A stretch of DNA of 64,000 nt from Cellvibrio sp. PSBB006 (GCF_002162135.1 NZ_CP021382.1:1736001-1800000); one strand, 5' to 3'; positions 18,171 through 27,447 are shown, counted from the first letter of the stretch. Made by a program: numbers and translations. The notes: a model not told the origin generated them from the sequence alone.

Positions 18171-18593
18171 TCAGTGGCCGTACAACTGCATACTCAATTC
18201 CTGATCCCAATACGCCGCCTCGATCTTGTGACCTTCCGGATCGCGAACGTAGCAGCCGTAATAAGGATCACCATACAGCGGGCGAGGTCCGGGCGGGCCA
18301 TCGCAGGTGGCGCCGGCTGCAATGGCAGCATCGTAGAAGGCGTTCACTTCTTCTTTATTATTGGCGAAGAAGCCAATGTGAAAACCATTGCCGACGCTGG
18401 CGGGTTTGCCGTTGATCGGCACCTGCACCCAGAACTCCGGGTATTGTTTGCCGTAGGCCACGGCGTCCGGGTGCTCCATAACGATGCCGATACCCAGACT
18501 GGGTAACACGGCATCGTAAAACGCCTTGGCGCGGGCAAAATCGTTAGTGCCTATAGAAAGGTGAGAAATGATGCTGGGGTTGTCGTTGCTCAT
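18171..18593 (-). CDS. VOC (glyoxalase/dioxygenase superfamily) protein
   Basis: A 140-residue single-domain vicinal oxygen chelate protein. It starts ISHLSIGTNDFARAKAFYDAVL, the usual first beta-alpha unit, and ends with YVRDPEGHKIEAAYW, with a metal-ligand-type glutamate. The family includes glyoxalases, fosfomycin-resistance enzymes and uncharacterised stress proteins; the substrate cannot be read from the sequence. GAGGGA precedes the ATG. The next leftward gene upstream (ABM domain) ends 50 bases away and may share its transcript. Confidence 0.85.
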   Translation of the reverse strand: MSNDNPSIISHLSIGTNDFARAKAFYDAVLPSLGIGIVMEHPDAVAYGKQYPEFWVQVPINGKPASVGNGFHIGFFANNKEEVNAFYDAAIAAGATCDGPPGPRPLYGDPYYGCYVRDPEGHKIEAAYWDQELSMQLYGH

Positions 18594-18645
18594 AATTCCC
18601 TCGCTTGGTTTGGTCGTGTTAGTTGATCACCGTTTTATCCATCAC

Positions 18646-18984
18646 TTACATGGCAATGGGTTGATAACTACCCATCTCCACCTTGATGCCGAGCCGTTCC
18701 GTAAACGCCTGCGCGTTAAAACCACTGGATTTGTGCGCCGCCATCACCGCGTTACGAGCATTGTCGATGGATTGCTGATCCTGCCATTCCACCAGCGTCG
18801 CTATCTGGACGGTTTCATCAGGCAAGGGTTGTTCGAGCAGGAAATCCTGAATAAAACCGGGTTGGTTGCGCAACAGTTGGTGGGCGCTTTTGACTTTGGC
18901 GAGGAATTCTTCGCGAACGCCGATCGGCACGATGAATTTATCCAGGCGATAAACTCGATGGGAAGACGGTGAGCTCTCTGTCAT
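18646..18984 (-). CDS. Antibiotic biosynthesis monooxygenase (ABM) domain protein
   Basis: A 112-residue dimeric alpha-beta barrel type protein: VYRLDKFIVPIGVREEFLAKV, then LLRNQPGFIQDFLLEQ and ATLVEWQDQQSIDNARNAV, which match the ABM fold. Small ABM proteins act on quinones, haem or unknown electrophiles, so no reaction is assigned. AGGAG lies before the ATG. Paired with the VOC gene downstream. Confidence 0.75.
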   Translation of the reverse strand: MTESSPSSHRVYRLDKFIVPIGVREEFLAKVKSAHQLLRNQPGFIQDFLLEQPLPDETVQIATLVEWQDQQSIDNARNAVMAAHKSSGFNAQAFTERLGIKVEMGSYQPIAM

Positions 18985-19096
18985 GGCAATGCTCCTGATT
19001 GTGGAAAGCAGCTCAGGTTAATCTGTGCTGCCGTATCCAGAATAAGTGCGACCTTTGACAGAGTGCGTCAGTAGTCTTTGTTTTAACTACCAGACA

Positions 19097-20383
19097 TTAA
19101 AAGTGATGCATTTTTTTATCCAGCCGCCGCAGGCCAATCGCATCAAGCATCCATTTTTCATAGAAGGGTTCGGAGACGCCGGATTTCATCTTGGCGATAA
19201 AATATTTCTCGAACGCAATCTTGGCGAAATGCGCCCACTTGCCCTGTTTGTACCACATGATATTGCGCGGCGGCAGTTGCGGAACGGCAATAAACGCGGC
19301 GCCGGTATCGCCCATATCCGCTAAACAAAATGCACTCCAACTGCCTTCTGCATCCGCCGGTTTTCCGGCTAATTCGTCGCGAATGTTATGGACCAGCGCG
19401 GTCATCATCGACTCGATCATATAACCGGTTTTCGGTGCCCCCGTGGGGACCGGCGTTTGCTCAATGGGTGGAATAGCGACACACACGCCAGCAGAAAAAA
19501 TATTGGCATAGCGGGTGCTGCGCTGGTGTTTATCAATCAGCACAAAACCGCGCGGGTTGCATAACCCCTCGACCTTGGCAACGGCATCCACACCTTTGAA
19601 TGCGGGCAGCATCATGCAGTGCACAAAAGCCAGCTCGTGCTCGGTAAGGGGCTGGCCGTGCGCGTCCACTTCATCGACAAAGAGTTTGCCGGCTTCCACG
19701 CGTTTGGTTTTCGCGTTGGTGATCCAGTTGATATGACGCTTGCGCAATTCGGATTCCATCATGCCTTTGGAGTCGCCCACACCACCAAGCCCCAGATGGC
19801 CGATATAGGGCTCGCTGGTCACAAACGTGATGGGTACACGATGGCGAATATTGGCGCGACGCAACGCCGTATCCAGAATAAAAGCGTATTCATACGCCGG
19901 ACCAAAACAACTGGCACCTGGCATTGCACCAATCACCACTGGGCCGGGATTTTCCAATAATTTTTTAAAGTCCTCGTGGGCTTTTTCGGCGTGGTCGAGG
20001 GTACAAACCGATTGGGTAAACCCGTGCGGACCAGCCCCCGGGATTTCTTCAAATGCCAGGCGAGGTCCGGTCGCGACCACCAGATAATCGTAATCCACCT
20101 GCTCGCCGTCATTGAGTATGATCCGCTGATTCACCGGATCTATCTCGTCAACCCGCTTGGCGATAAATGCAATGCCTTTCTTTTCCAGATAGGGACGAAT
20201 CGGGAAACTGATTTGTTCCGATTCTCGCCAACCCACCGCTCGCCAGGGGTTGGACGGAACGAATTGAAAATTCTCCCGCTCATTAATGACCGTCACCTGA
20301 TGTGCTGCACCCAGGGCATCGCGCATTTCATAAGCCCCGGCCATACCCCCCAAACCTGCGCCGATAAAGACCACGTTGGCCAT
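19097..20383 (-). CDS. sqr: Sulfide:quinone oxidoreductase
   Basis: A 428-residue FAD enzyme that oxidises sulfide to sulfane sulfur and passes electrons to the quinone pool at the inner membrane. The N-terminal GxGxxG (IGAGLGG, residues 7-13) binds FAD. Three cysteines, C127, C159 and C353, sit at almost the same positions as the three catalytic cysteines of the Acidithiobacillus enzyme (128, 160, 356). This strongly supports SQR over other NADH dehydrogenase-like flavoproteins. It is divergent to the BigR-like regulator, with the shared control region between them, and belongs with the sulfur genes to the right. Confidence 0.92.
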   Translation of the reverse strand: MANVVFIGAGLGGMAGAYEMRDALGAAHQVTVINERENFQFVPSNPWRAVGWRESEQISFPIRPYLEKKGIAFIAKRVDEIDPVNQRIILNDGEQVDYDYLVVATGPRLAFEEIPGAGPHGFTQSVCTLDHAEKAHEDFKKLLENPGPVVIGAMPGASCFGPAYEYAFILDTALRRANIRHRVPITFVTSEPYIGHLGLGGVGDSKGMMESELRKRHINWITNAKTKRVEAGKLFVDEVDAHGQPLTEHELAFVHCMMLPAFKGVDAVAKVEGLCNPRGFVLIDKHQRSTRYANIFSAGVCVAIPPIEQTPVPTGAPKTGYMIESMMTALVHNIRDELAGKPADAEGSWSAFCLADMGDTGAAFIAVPQLPPRNIMWYKQGKWAHFAKIAFEKYFIAKMKSGVSEPFYEKWMLDAIGLRRLDKKMHHF

Positions 20384-20467
20384 AAATCACCTCGTTAATA
20401 GGACGTTGCGGATCAGGAGAAGCATGCGCACTGTCTGATGCCCCTGCTGTATTTACATCATAGACCA

Positions 20468-20507
20468 CTAAATTAGAAGTTGCTAAATTAATTTCTGCTA
20501 ATATAAT
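20468..20507 (+). promoter_or_regulatory. Promoter and candidate BigR operator upstream of the sulfur genes
   Basis: A consensus -10 TATAAT lies at 20502-20507, with TTGCTA (four of six matches to the -35 consensus) at 20480-20485 and a 16-base spacer. Over and before it are overlapping symmetric elements: CTAAATTAG (20468-20476) and TTAG-N6-CTAA (20473-20486). This is an AT-rich dyad of the kind bound by ArsR/BigR repressors. The regulator gene is the first gene of the rightward operon, so autorepression and control of divergent sqr are likely. Confidence 0.65.
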
Positions 20508-20534
20508 TAACCTAAACAATCCTGAGGACTATCC

Positions 20535-20858
20535 ATGAACGCACCCATGCTTGATGTGGCAGGCCTAAGCGACATGCGGGAGCACGCGCAAAAAGCGGCT
20601 GCCTTGCTTAAGGCGCTGGCTAATGAGAATCGCCTGATGATCATGTGCACGCTGATCAGCGGTGAGATGTCAGTAGGCGAACTCAATGAAAAGATTCCAT
20701 TAAGCCAGTCTGCCCTGTCGCAACATCTGGCGAGTTTGCGCGAAGCGGGGCTGGTAACGACCCGCAAGGAAGCACAAACCGTGTTTTATCAACTAAGTGG
20801 TAATGAAGCGATGAGGATCATCGCTGTTTTACAGTCAATTTATTGCCCAAGCGAATAA
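20535..20858 (+). CDS. bigR: ArsR-family sulfide/persulfide-responsive repressor, BigR/SqrR type
   Basis: A 107-residue winged-helix repressor with LLKALANENRLMIMCTLISGEMSVGEL and the recognition region LSQSALSQHLASLREAGLV. Two cysteines, C38 and C104, stand where BigR, SqrR and YgaV form the redox or tetrasulfide bridge that releases DNA when persulfide rises. No metal-binding ELCVC motif is present, which argues against arsenic sensing. First gene of the rightward sulfur operon, divergent from sqr. Confidence 0.88.
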   Translation: MNAPMLDVAGLSDMREHAQKAAALLKALANENRLMIMCTLISGEMSVGELNEKIPLSQSALSQHLASLREAGLVTTRKEAQTVFYQLSGNEAMRIIAVLQSIYCPSE

Positions 20859-20886
20859 CGCTTTTTTACAGCTCTGGAGACGCACT

Positions 20887-21423
20887 ATGAACCACAAACG
20901 TATTCACCCGGTTGATTTACTGTCCGACAAGAGCGCCGACCTGTGCATTCTGGATGTCCGCACCGCAGCGGAAGTGCAAGCGGCAGGTTTACCTGGCTGC
21001 TTACATATTCCCTTGCACGAACTGACGCCGGAACGCCTGCAAGCCGAAATCGAAAAAAGCGGCAAAAGCGACTCTTGCGTTTACCTGCTCTGCCAAGGCG
21101 GCAAACGCGCTGAAATGGCGGCAGATCAACTTCATGGCAAAGTGGATATGGAGCTTTGCATTATTGAAGGCGGCATGAATGCAGTTAAACAATCCAATAT
21201 CGAGATTGCCAAAAGCGGCCGCAAAGTCATCTCGCTGGAACGCCAGGTGCGCATAGTGGCGGGCTTGCTGGCGCTGACCGGCGTGGTTCTCGGTACCTGG
21301 TATGCACCCGGCTTTTATGCCCTGGCAGGTCTGGTGGGCGCCGGGCTTACATTCGCTGGTCTGACGGATATTTGCCCGATGGGCATGCTAATCGCCAAGG
21401 CACCCTGGAACAAAGCCGCCTAG
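20887..21423 (+). CDS. Rhodanese-domain inner-membrane protein, YgaP type
   Basis: A 178-residue protein with an N-terminal rhodanese domain (ILDVRTAAEVQAAGLPGCLHIPL and the active-site loop LLCQGGKRAEM, catalytic C69). Two C-terminal hydrophobic segments follow (DUF2892-like, about residues 122-165), ending TDICPMGMLIAKAPWNKAA. It accepts or transfers sulfane sulfur at the inner membrane. Located 28 bases after the BigR-like gene and before the TauE/TSUP transporter, the usual companions. Confidence 0.9.
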   Translation: MNHKRIHPVDLLSDKSADLCILDVRTAAEVQAAGLPGCLHIPLHELTPERLQAEIEKSGKSDSCVYLLCQGGKRAEMAADQLHGKVDMELCIIEGGMNAVKQSNIEIAKSGRKVISLERQVRIVAGLLALTGVVLGTWYAPGFYALAGLVGAGLTFAGLTDICPMGMLIAKAPWNKAA

Positions 21424-21478
21424 GTTATTCGGCAGGAATTGATCCACCACAAGAACATCAACCCGCTGGAAGGTAACA

Positions 21479-22312
21479 ATGGTACTGCTGATAGGACTCT
21501 TGATTGGTTTGGTATTGGGGCTTACAGGCGCGGGGGGTTCAGTATTTGCCGTACCGTTGTTGGTGCTATTGACCGGGATGCCAATCACCGAAGCCGCTGG
21601 GATTTCACTGGGTTCCGTTGCCGCGAGCACCTTATATGGCAGTGTGCGCAATAGCCTCAAGAACCAGAGTAATCAATCGATCCTCTGGTTACCAGGTGCA
21701 ATTTTAGCGCTGGTCGGTGCGGTCACCGCCCCCTTTGGAAAATGGCTGGGCCTACAGATTCCAGAGATGATTTTACTGACCAGTTTCAGCCTGTTAGCCA
21801 TGGTGATTGCGGTGCGCATGTGGCGCGGTGCAACACGCGATCCGGACGCCGCCCGTGTCGTGCGAGCCGGGAATTTTGCCAACACGCCCCAGCCCGACCT
21901 GCTGTGCAACCTGAGCCACACCGGCCAGTTTGAACTTCGCCCCCGCTGTGTCAGCGGCTTGTTGGTCGGCGGTGTATTGGTGGGCTTGTTGTCAGGGCTG
22001 TTTGGCGTGGGGGGCGGCTTTTTGATTGTGCCACTGCTGTTGGTATTGAGCCCGATCAGCATGATGCAGGCGGTCAGCACCTCTCTGGTGATCATCGCCG
22101 CCGTGAGTGCTTCCGGGTTTGCGAGCCATTTGTTAATGGCCAATCAAAACGACTGGTCATTATTGGGTTTGGTCGCTATTGGCGGCGTGCTGGGCATGAT
22201 GCTCGGCCAGGCCATCAGCCACAAGATCGCCAACGCGCTGTTGCAAAAGATCTTTGCCGTGAGCCTGCTGGTGATTGCGTTGATCACCTTGATCAGCAAA
22301 ACCCTGCTGTAA
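21479..22312 (+). CDS. TauE/TSUP-family sulfur anion transporter
   Basis: A 277-residue membrane protein of the TSUP (TauE/SafE) family, with the repeated signatures GLTGAGGSVFAVPLLV near residue 14 and GLFGVGGGFLIVPLLLV near residue 178, one in each half. The family moves sulfite, thiosulfate or other sulfur anions. Given SQR and a persulfide dioxygenase nearby, sulfite export is the most likely role. GGAAGG lies five bases before the ATG. Confidence 0.88.
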   Translation: MVLLIGLLIGLVLGLTGAGGSVFAVPLLVLLTGMPITEAAGISLGSVAASTLYGSVRNSLKNQSNQSILWLPGAILALVGAVTAPFGKWLGLQIPEMILLTSFSLLAMVIAVRMWRGATRDPDAARVVRAGNFANTPQPDLLCNLSHTGQFELRPRCVSGLLVGGVLVGLLSGLFGVGGGFLIVPLLLVLSPISMMQAVSTSLVIIAAVSASGFASHLLMANQNDWSLLGLVAIGGVLGMMLGQAISHKIANALLQKIFAVSLLVIALITLISKTLL

Positions 22313-22318
22313 ACACCC

Positions 22319-22404
22319 GTAGGTCGGATTAGTCAGAGACGTAATCCGACATCTCGCTGCTCCTGATCTATGTCGGATTACGCCTGACGGCTAATCTGAC
22401 CTAC
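22319..22404. repeat. REP-like compound palindrome
   Basis: Two nested inverted pairs. The outer arms GTAGGTCGGATTAG (22319-22332) and CTAATCTGACCTAC (22391-22404) pair with one mismatch. The inner arms CGTAATCCGACAT (22340-22352) and ATGTCGGATTACG (22370-22382) pair perfectly. All four arms share the GTCGGATTA core, as in repetitive extragenic palindromes scattered in many gammaproteobacteria. It sits between the transporter and dioxygenase genes of the sulfur operon. Confidence 0.85.
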
Positions 22405-22419
22405 GTTAACGAGGCTACT

Positions 22420-23127
22420 ATGATTTTTCGCCAATTATTTGAACGTGAATCCAGCACCTATACCTATCTCATCGGCTGCGAACAAACCCGCGAGGCCGCT
22501 TTGATCGACACAGTTAAGGAGGAAGTCCCCAAGTATCTGCAATTGTTGGAAGAGCTGGATTTGACCTTAGCTTATGCACTGGATACTCACACGCATGCCG
22601 ACCACATTACCGGCGCTGGCGACCTGCGCGACGCCACCGGTTGCACAACCTTGCTGGGTGAAAACGCCAACTCCGTCTGTGTTTCGCACCCCCTGCGGGA
22701 TGGCGATGAGATTCACATCGGCACTCTTACATTAACAGCGCTGTTCACCCCCGGCCACACCGATGACTCCTACAGCTTTGTGCTGAAGCACCAGGACCAA
22801 ACCTACGCATTTACGGGCGATACCTTGCTGATTCGCGGCACCGGGCGCACCGACTTTCAGAATGGCAATGCCGCTGATCAATATCACAGCCTGTTCGACA
22901 GGCTGTTGCAGTTACCCGAAGACACCCTTGTGTATCCTGCCCACGATTACAAAGGCTGGATGCTCAGCACTATCGGCGAAGAAAAAGCCCATAACCCGCG
23001 TTTGCAAGTCAGGGACCTGCCCGCCTACGTGCAGTTGATGAACAACCTGAAGTTGCCCAACCCGAAGATGATGGATGTCGCTGTACCGGCCAATCGCCGC
23101 TGTGGCCAAGCGCTGGAACAACACTGA
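22420..23127 (+). CDS. Persulfide dioxygenase (ETHE1/Blh-type MBL-fold protein)
   Basis: A 235-residue metallo-beta-lactamase-fold iron enzyme that oxidises glutathione persulfide to sulfite. Metal ligands visible: H57, H59, D61, H62 (THTHADHITG), H113 (TPGHTDDS), D134 (TGDTLLIRGTGRTDF) and H175 (YPAHDYKG). The RGTGRTDFQ stretch is typical of ETHE1-like dioxygenases rather than glyoxalase II. It supplies the sulfite that the TSUP transporter would export. Confidence 0.92.
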   Translation: MIFRQLFERESSTYTYLIGCEQTREAALIDTVKEEVPKYLQLLEELDLTLAYALDTHTHADHITGAGDLRDATGCTTLLGENANSVCVSHPLRDGDEIHIGTLTLTALFTPGHTDDSYSFVLKHQDQTYAFTGDTLLIRGTGRTDFQNGNAADQYHSLFDRLLQLPEDTLVYPAHDYKGWMLSTIGEEKAHNPRLQVRDLPAYVQLMNNLKLPNPKMMDVAVPANRRCGQALEQH

Positions 23128-23144
23128 TTGTTGAGGATAAAACC

Positions 23145-24215
23145 ATGGATCTGAAACGCGCTGCCTTGAGTTTTTTGCTGCTGAGCCTGATTGCCTGTTC
23201 CGATAAAACACCGCCGAACGCGCAAGCGAATAATCCGGCCGTTGAGGGTTTGGCCAGCGAAACGGTGGCGCTCTCCATTGTGGAGCGGGAGTTACGTTTT
23301 GACGGTGTCATCGAGGCACTCAACCAGGCTACGGTCACCGCGCAAACCGCCGGCCGCATTGTGGAGCTGCCCGTCGACGTCGGCGATTACGTTGAAAAAG
23401 GCCAGCTGATTTTGCAGATGACGGACACTGAACAAAAGGCGCGCGTCGCCAGCGCCCAAGCCGCACTGGATGCCGCCCGTGCCCAACTGACCGATGCCAG
23501 TGCCCAGTTTCGACGGATGCAAGACTTGTTTGCCAAACAGCTAATTGCCAAGGCGACCTTTGATCAAACCGAAGCCGCGTTTAAATCGGCACGCGCCCGC
23601 ACCGAGGCTGCTGAAGCGGCGGTGCAAGAGGCACAACAACAACTGGATTACACCCGGCTGCACGCCCCCTACAGCGGCATTGTGTTGAGCCGGGCCGTGA
23701 AAGTCGGCGAGTCAGTCGCGCCCGGCACACCCTTGATGACGGGTCTCTCACTGGAGCAATTACGTGTGCGGGTGGATATTCCCCAGCAACATATTGGCCC
23801 GGTGCGCAAGTTCAAACATGCGCGCATCCCACTCGCCAGCGGCGTCGTTCTGGATACTACCGATATGCGTATCCCGCCCGGCGCCGATGCCCAAAGCCAT
23901 AGCTTTCCTGTATTGGTTAACCTGCCGGAAGGCGACCATCAATTATTCCCCGGTACCTTGATCAAGGTTGGCTTCGTGGTGGGTGCGGAAGAACGGTTGC
24001 TGATTCCCGCCGGTGCGGTGGCGCAGCGGGGCGAAATCAATGGCGTGTATATCAAGCACGACCAGCGGCTGGAGTTCCGCCACGTTAATCTCGGCTCACG
24101 CACCAGCGACAACCGCTACCCGGTGCTGGCAGGCTTGAATGTGGGCGAGGTGTTGGTGCTTGATCCGGTGGCCGCCGCCGGCGTCTATAAACAATCCCCT
24201 TCCATCGATCACTAA
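23145..24215 (+). CDS. RND efflux periplasmic adaptor, lipoprotein
   Basis: A 356-residue membrane fusion protein. The N-terminus has a lipobox ending LIAC with C18 as the lipidated residue. Next come a biotinyl-lipoyl half motif (TAQTAGRIVELPVDVGDYVEKGQ), an alpha-helical hairpin (about 95-160), the second half motif (LHAPYSGIVLSRAVKVGESV) and a beta-barrel domain. It bridges the inner-membrane pump encoded next to an outer-membrane channel, which is not encoded nearby. Begins 17 bases after the persulfide dioxygenase gene, so it is probably in the same operon. Confidence 0.92.
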   Translation: MDLKRAALSFLLLSLIACSDKTPPNAQANNPAVEGLASETVALSIVERELRFDGVIEALNQATVTAQTAGRIVELPVDVGDYVEKGQLILQMTDTEQKARVASAQAALDAARAQLTDASAQFRRMQDLFAKQLIAKATFDQTEAAFKSARARTEAAEAAVQEAQQQLDYTRLHAPYSGIVLSRAVKVGESVAPGTPLMTGLSLEQLRVRVDIPQQHIGPVRKFKHARIPLASGVVLDTTDMRIPPGADAQSHSFPVLVNLPEGDHQLFPGTLIKVGFVVGAEERLLIPAGAVAQRGEINGVYIKHDQRLEFRHVNLGSRTSDNRYPVLAGLNVGEVLVLDPVAAAGVYKQSPSIDH

Positions 24216-24228
24216 GAGAGCGCCCGCC

Positions 24229-27200
24229 ATGGACAAAAAATCCCTGGGTCTTTCAGGACGGATCGCACAGGCGTTTCTCACTACCGAAATCACGCCGCTG
24301 CTGGCACTGACCGGTTTGCTGTTGGGCATCTTTGCGGTGCTGATCACTCCGCGCGAAGAAGAACCGCAGATCAACGTCACCTTCGCTAACGTGTTTATCC
24401 CCTTTCCCGGCGCCTCCTCGACAGAGGTGGAGTCCCTGGTAACCACACCGGCAGAGCAGATTGTGTCCGAGATCGAAGGTGTGGAGCATATCTACTCCGC
24501 CTCCTCACCGGGCATGGCTGTGTTGACCGTGCGTTTTGAAGTGGGCCAGCCGCGTACGGACGCCATCGTGCGTTTGTACAATGCCTTCTACGCTAACGCG
24601 GACTGGCTACCCGCCAATGCCGGCGTGGGCCAGCCCTTGATCAAACCCAAAGGTATCGATGATGTCCCTATCGTTACCGGCACCTTGTGGAGCAAAAACC
24701 CCGACATCACCGGCAGCGATCTGGTTCGTATCGCCCGGACGATGCAAACCGAATTGCAACGCGTACCTGGTACCCGTGACATCGACATCATCGGCGGGCC
24801 GGACCAAGTGGTGCGCGTCACCTTCGATCCCCATCGGCTGGCGGCTTTCAAGTTGACACTGGATGACCTGCGCAAGGCGCTCGGCGGTGCTAATACCTCG
24901 GCAGCGGCCGGTTCGCTGGTGGATGAGGGGCAGGAGGTATTGGTACAGGCGGGTAACTTCCTGATGCAAGTGGAAGATGTTGCCGATCTGGTAGTGGGCG
25001 TGCATCAACGTGCGCCGGTCTTTTTACAGGATGTTGCCGATGTCAGCGTTGGCCCGGATACCGCCGAACGCTATGTCACCCATGGCTTGGGCCCGGCATC
25101 GGGCACAAGCGGCCGCTACAACGCTGTCACTCTGGCAGTGGCCAAAAAACCCGGCGAAAACGCCGTGGATGTTGCCGAGCAAGTCATTGCCCGTTTTGAA
25201 CACATGAAGGGCGTTCATTTTCCGGATGGCGTGGAAGCGAGCATCACCCGCAACTACGGCGCGACAGCCCAGGACAAAGCCCAGACCCTGATCAAAAAAC
25301 TGATCTTCGCCACGCTGTCGGTGATCCTGCTGGTCTTGATGGCGTTGGGCAAACGCGAAGCCCTGGTGGTGGGTGCAGCCGTTATTGTGACCCTGGCGAT
25401 CACGTTATTCGCCTCCTGGGCCTGGGGCTTTACCCTTAACCGGGTATCGCTTTTTGCCCTGATCTTTTCCATCGGCATCCTGGTAGACGATGCGATTGTG
25501 GTGGTGGAGAACATTCACCGTCATATGGCCCTCGGCAAGCTGTCGCTGACCGAAGCGATTCCTGTCGCGGTCGATGAGGTGGGCGGCCCGACCATCCTGG
25601 CGACCTTTACCGTTATCGCCGCCCTGCTGCCCATGGCGTTTGTCACTGGCTTGATGGGGCCGTATATGCTGCCCATTCCTATCAATGCATCCACCGGGAT
25701 GCTGATTTCCCTTGCTGTAGCCTTTATTTTTACGCCCTGGCTTTATCACCGGCTGTTTGCCAGGGCGGTGCACGCAGGCCACGACAACCACGAGAGCCAG
25801 GAAAAACCGTCACGATTCCTGCGCTTTTTTACCCGGGTGATGACGCCATTTCTCGGGCGTGAGTCCGGGCGCAAAGCGCGCTTGTGGCTCTTGGCAGGCA
25901 TCCTCGGGTTGATCGTTATGTCGATGGGCCTGGCGGTAGTGCAAGCCGTGATCCTGAAGATGTTGCCTTTCGACAATAAAAGCGAATTTCAGGTGGTGGT
26001 GGATATGCCCGAAGGCACGCCATTGGAAACCACCCACCAGGCCTTGCAAGCCTTGGCCGATAAACTCGAGACGATTCCCGAAGTCAGCGATTACCAACTT
26101 TACGCCGGCACGGCGGCGCCGATTAACTTTAACGGGCTGGTCCGCCAATACTATTTGCGCCGCGAACCGCATCAGGGCGACATTCAGGTCAATCTGGTCG
26201 ACAAGCATTATCGGGATCGCAAAAGCCATGACATCGCCCTGGCCACCCGCGCCGCGCTATTACCGGTTGCCCTCACTCACGGGGCCAATATCAAAGTCGT
26301 CGAAGTGCCACCGGGGCCGCCCGTCATGGCGCCGCTGGTGGCGGAAATATACGGTTTGGACTATCAACGCCAATTGGCAATAGCAACCCAGGTCAGCGAT
26401 ATCTTTGCCACAACACCCCATGTCGTGGATGTTGATAACACCGGGGAAGCGCCGCAAACCAAGTTACTGGTCACAATAGATCGCGCCCGCGCTGCGCGGC
26501 TCGGCGTTGACCAGCAGGCCGTGGTCGCAGCGATTAATGCGGCCTTGAATGGTGAGGATGCAGCCTACCTTCACAGCAACCATGCGCGCGTTGCCATTCC
26601 CCTGCGCCTGGAGCTGCCGTCGGGCGAGAAACATAATCTTGAATCCGTATTAAGTATTCACGTGCGTGCGCGGGATGGCTCACTTGTACCGCTTTCCGAG
26701 GTCACCCAGGTAGTACAAGGGGTACGCGACCAAACCATCTATCACAAGGATTTGCTGCCTGTGGTGTATGTCACCGGTGATGTCGCCGGCGGCACTGACA
26801 GCCCTCTTTATGGCTTGGCTGCCGTAGCAAGCCAGTTGGCAGATACCCCCATCGACGGCGCACCACTGGAGCAATTTTTTAACAGCCAACCGGAAAACCC
26901 CTACCGCTGGAGCCTGAAATGGGACGGTGAGCTGCAAGTCACCCTTGATACCTTCCGCGATATGGGCATCGCCTATTCGGTCGGCTTGATCATGATTTAT
27001 CTATTGGTGGTCGGCATGTTCCGCAGCTATTCGGTGCCGTTGATCATCATGGCGCCGATCCCGCTGACGCTGATCGGCATCATGCCCGGTCATGCGCTGC
27101 TCGGTCAGCAGTTCACCGCGCCCAGCATGATCGGCATGATTGCGCTGGCAGGCATCATTGTGCGCAATTCCATTCTGCTGGTGGACTTTATCCAGCAGGA

Positions 27201-27447
27201 AGTCCGCAGCGGCAAAAGCCTGGAAGATGCCACTATTAACGCCGCCGCCGTGCGCGCCCTCCCTATCGGCTTAACGGCGCTGGCAGCCATGATGGGCGGA
27301 TTTTTTATCATCGACGATCCCATTTTTGGGGGCCTGGCGGTCTCGTTGATCTTCGGCTTGCTCGTCTCTACCGTGCTGACGCTGGTGGTCATCCCGGTGG
27401 TTTATTACGCCTATCACTATCAGGCAGCCACCATTAGCCGAAGCTGA
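24229..27447 (+). CDS. RND efflux transporter permease
   Basis: A 1072-residue inner-membrane proton-driven pump of the HAE/AcrB-like family. Evidence: 12 transmembrane segments in the usual 1+5/1+5 pattern, the central TM4 motif GILVDDAIVVVENIHRH with its paired aspartates, and a second half ending FIIDDPIFGGLAVSLIFGLLVSTVLTLVVIPVVYY. The ATG at 24229 (MDKKSLGLSGRIA) lies 13 bases after the adaptor stop; an upstream in-frame extension overlaps the adaptor and is not used. Substrate cannot be read; its place in the sulfur operon is unusual. Confidence 0.93.
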   Translation: MDKKSLGLSGRIAQAFLTTEITPLLALTGLLLGIFAVLITPREEEPQINVTFANVFIPFPGASSTEVESLVTTPAEQIVSEIEGVEHIYSASSPGMAVLTVRFEVGQPRTDAIVRLYNAFYANADWLPANAGVGQPLIKPKGIDDVPIVTGTLWSKNPDITGSDLVRIARTMQTELQRVPGTRDIDIIGGPDQVVRVTFDPHRLAAFKLTLDDLRKALGGANTSAAAGSLVDEGQEVLVQAGNFLMQVEDVADLVVGVHQRAPVFLQDVADVSVGPDTAERYVTHGLGPASGTSGRYNAVTLAVAKKPGENAVDVAEQVIARFEHMKGVHFPDGVEASITRNYGATAQDKAQTLIKKLIFATLSVILLVLMALGKREALVVGAAVIVTLAITLFASWAWGFTLNRVSLFALIFSIGILVDDAIVVVENIHRHMALGKLSLTEAIPVAVDEVGGPTILATFTVIAALLPMAFVTGLMGPYMLPIPINASTGMLISLAVAFIFTPWLYHRLFARAVHAGHDNHESQEKPSRFLRFFTRVMTPFLGRESGRKARLWLLAGILGLIVMSMGLAVVQAVILKMLPFDNKSEFQVVVDMPEGTPLETTHQALQALADKLETIPEVSDYQLYAGTAAPINFNGLVRQYYLRREPHQGDIQVNLVDKHYRDRKSHDIALATRAALLPVALTHGANIKVVEVPPGPPVMAPLVAEIYGLDYQRQLAIATQVSDIFATTPHVVDVDNTGEAPQTKLLVTIDRARAARLGVDQQAVVAAINAALNGEDAAYLHSNHARVAIPLRLELPSGEKHNLESVLSIHVRARDGSLVPLSEVTQVVQGVRDQTIYHKDLLPVVYVTGDVAGGTDSPLYGLAAVASQLADTPIDGAPLEQFFNSQPENPYRWSLKWDGELQVTLDTFRDMGIAYSVGLIMIYLLVVGMFRSYSVPLIIMAPIPLTLIGIMPGHALLGQQFTAPSMIGMIALAGIIVRNSILLVDFIQQEVRSGKSLEDATINAAAVRALPIGLTALAAMMGGFFIIDDPIFGGLAVSLIFGLLVSTVLTLVVIPVVYYAYHYQAATISRS

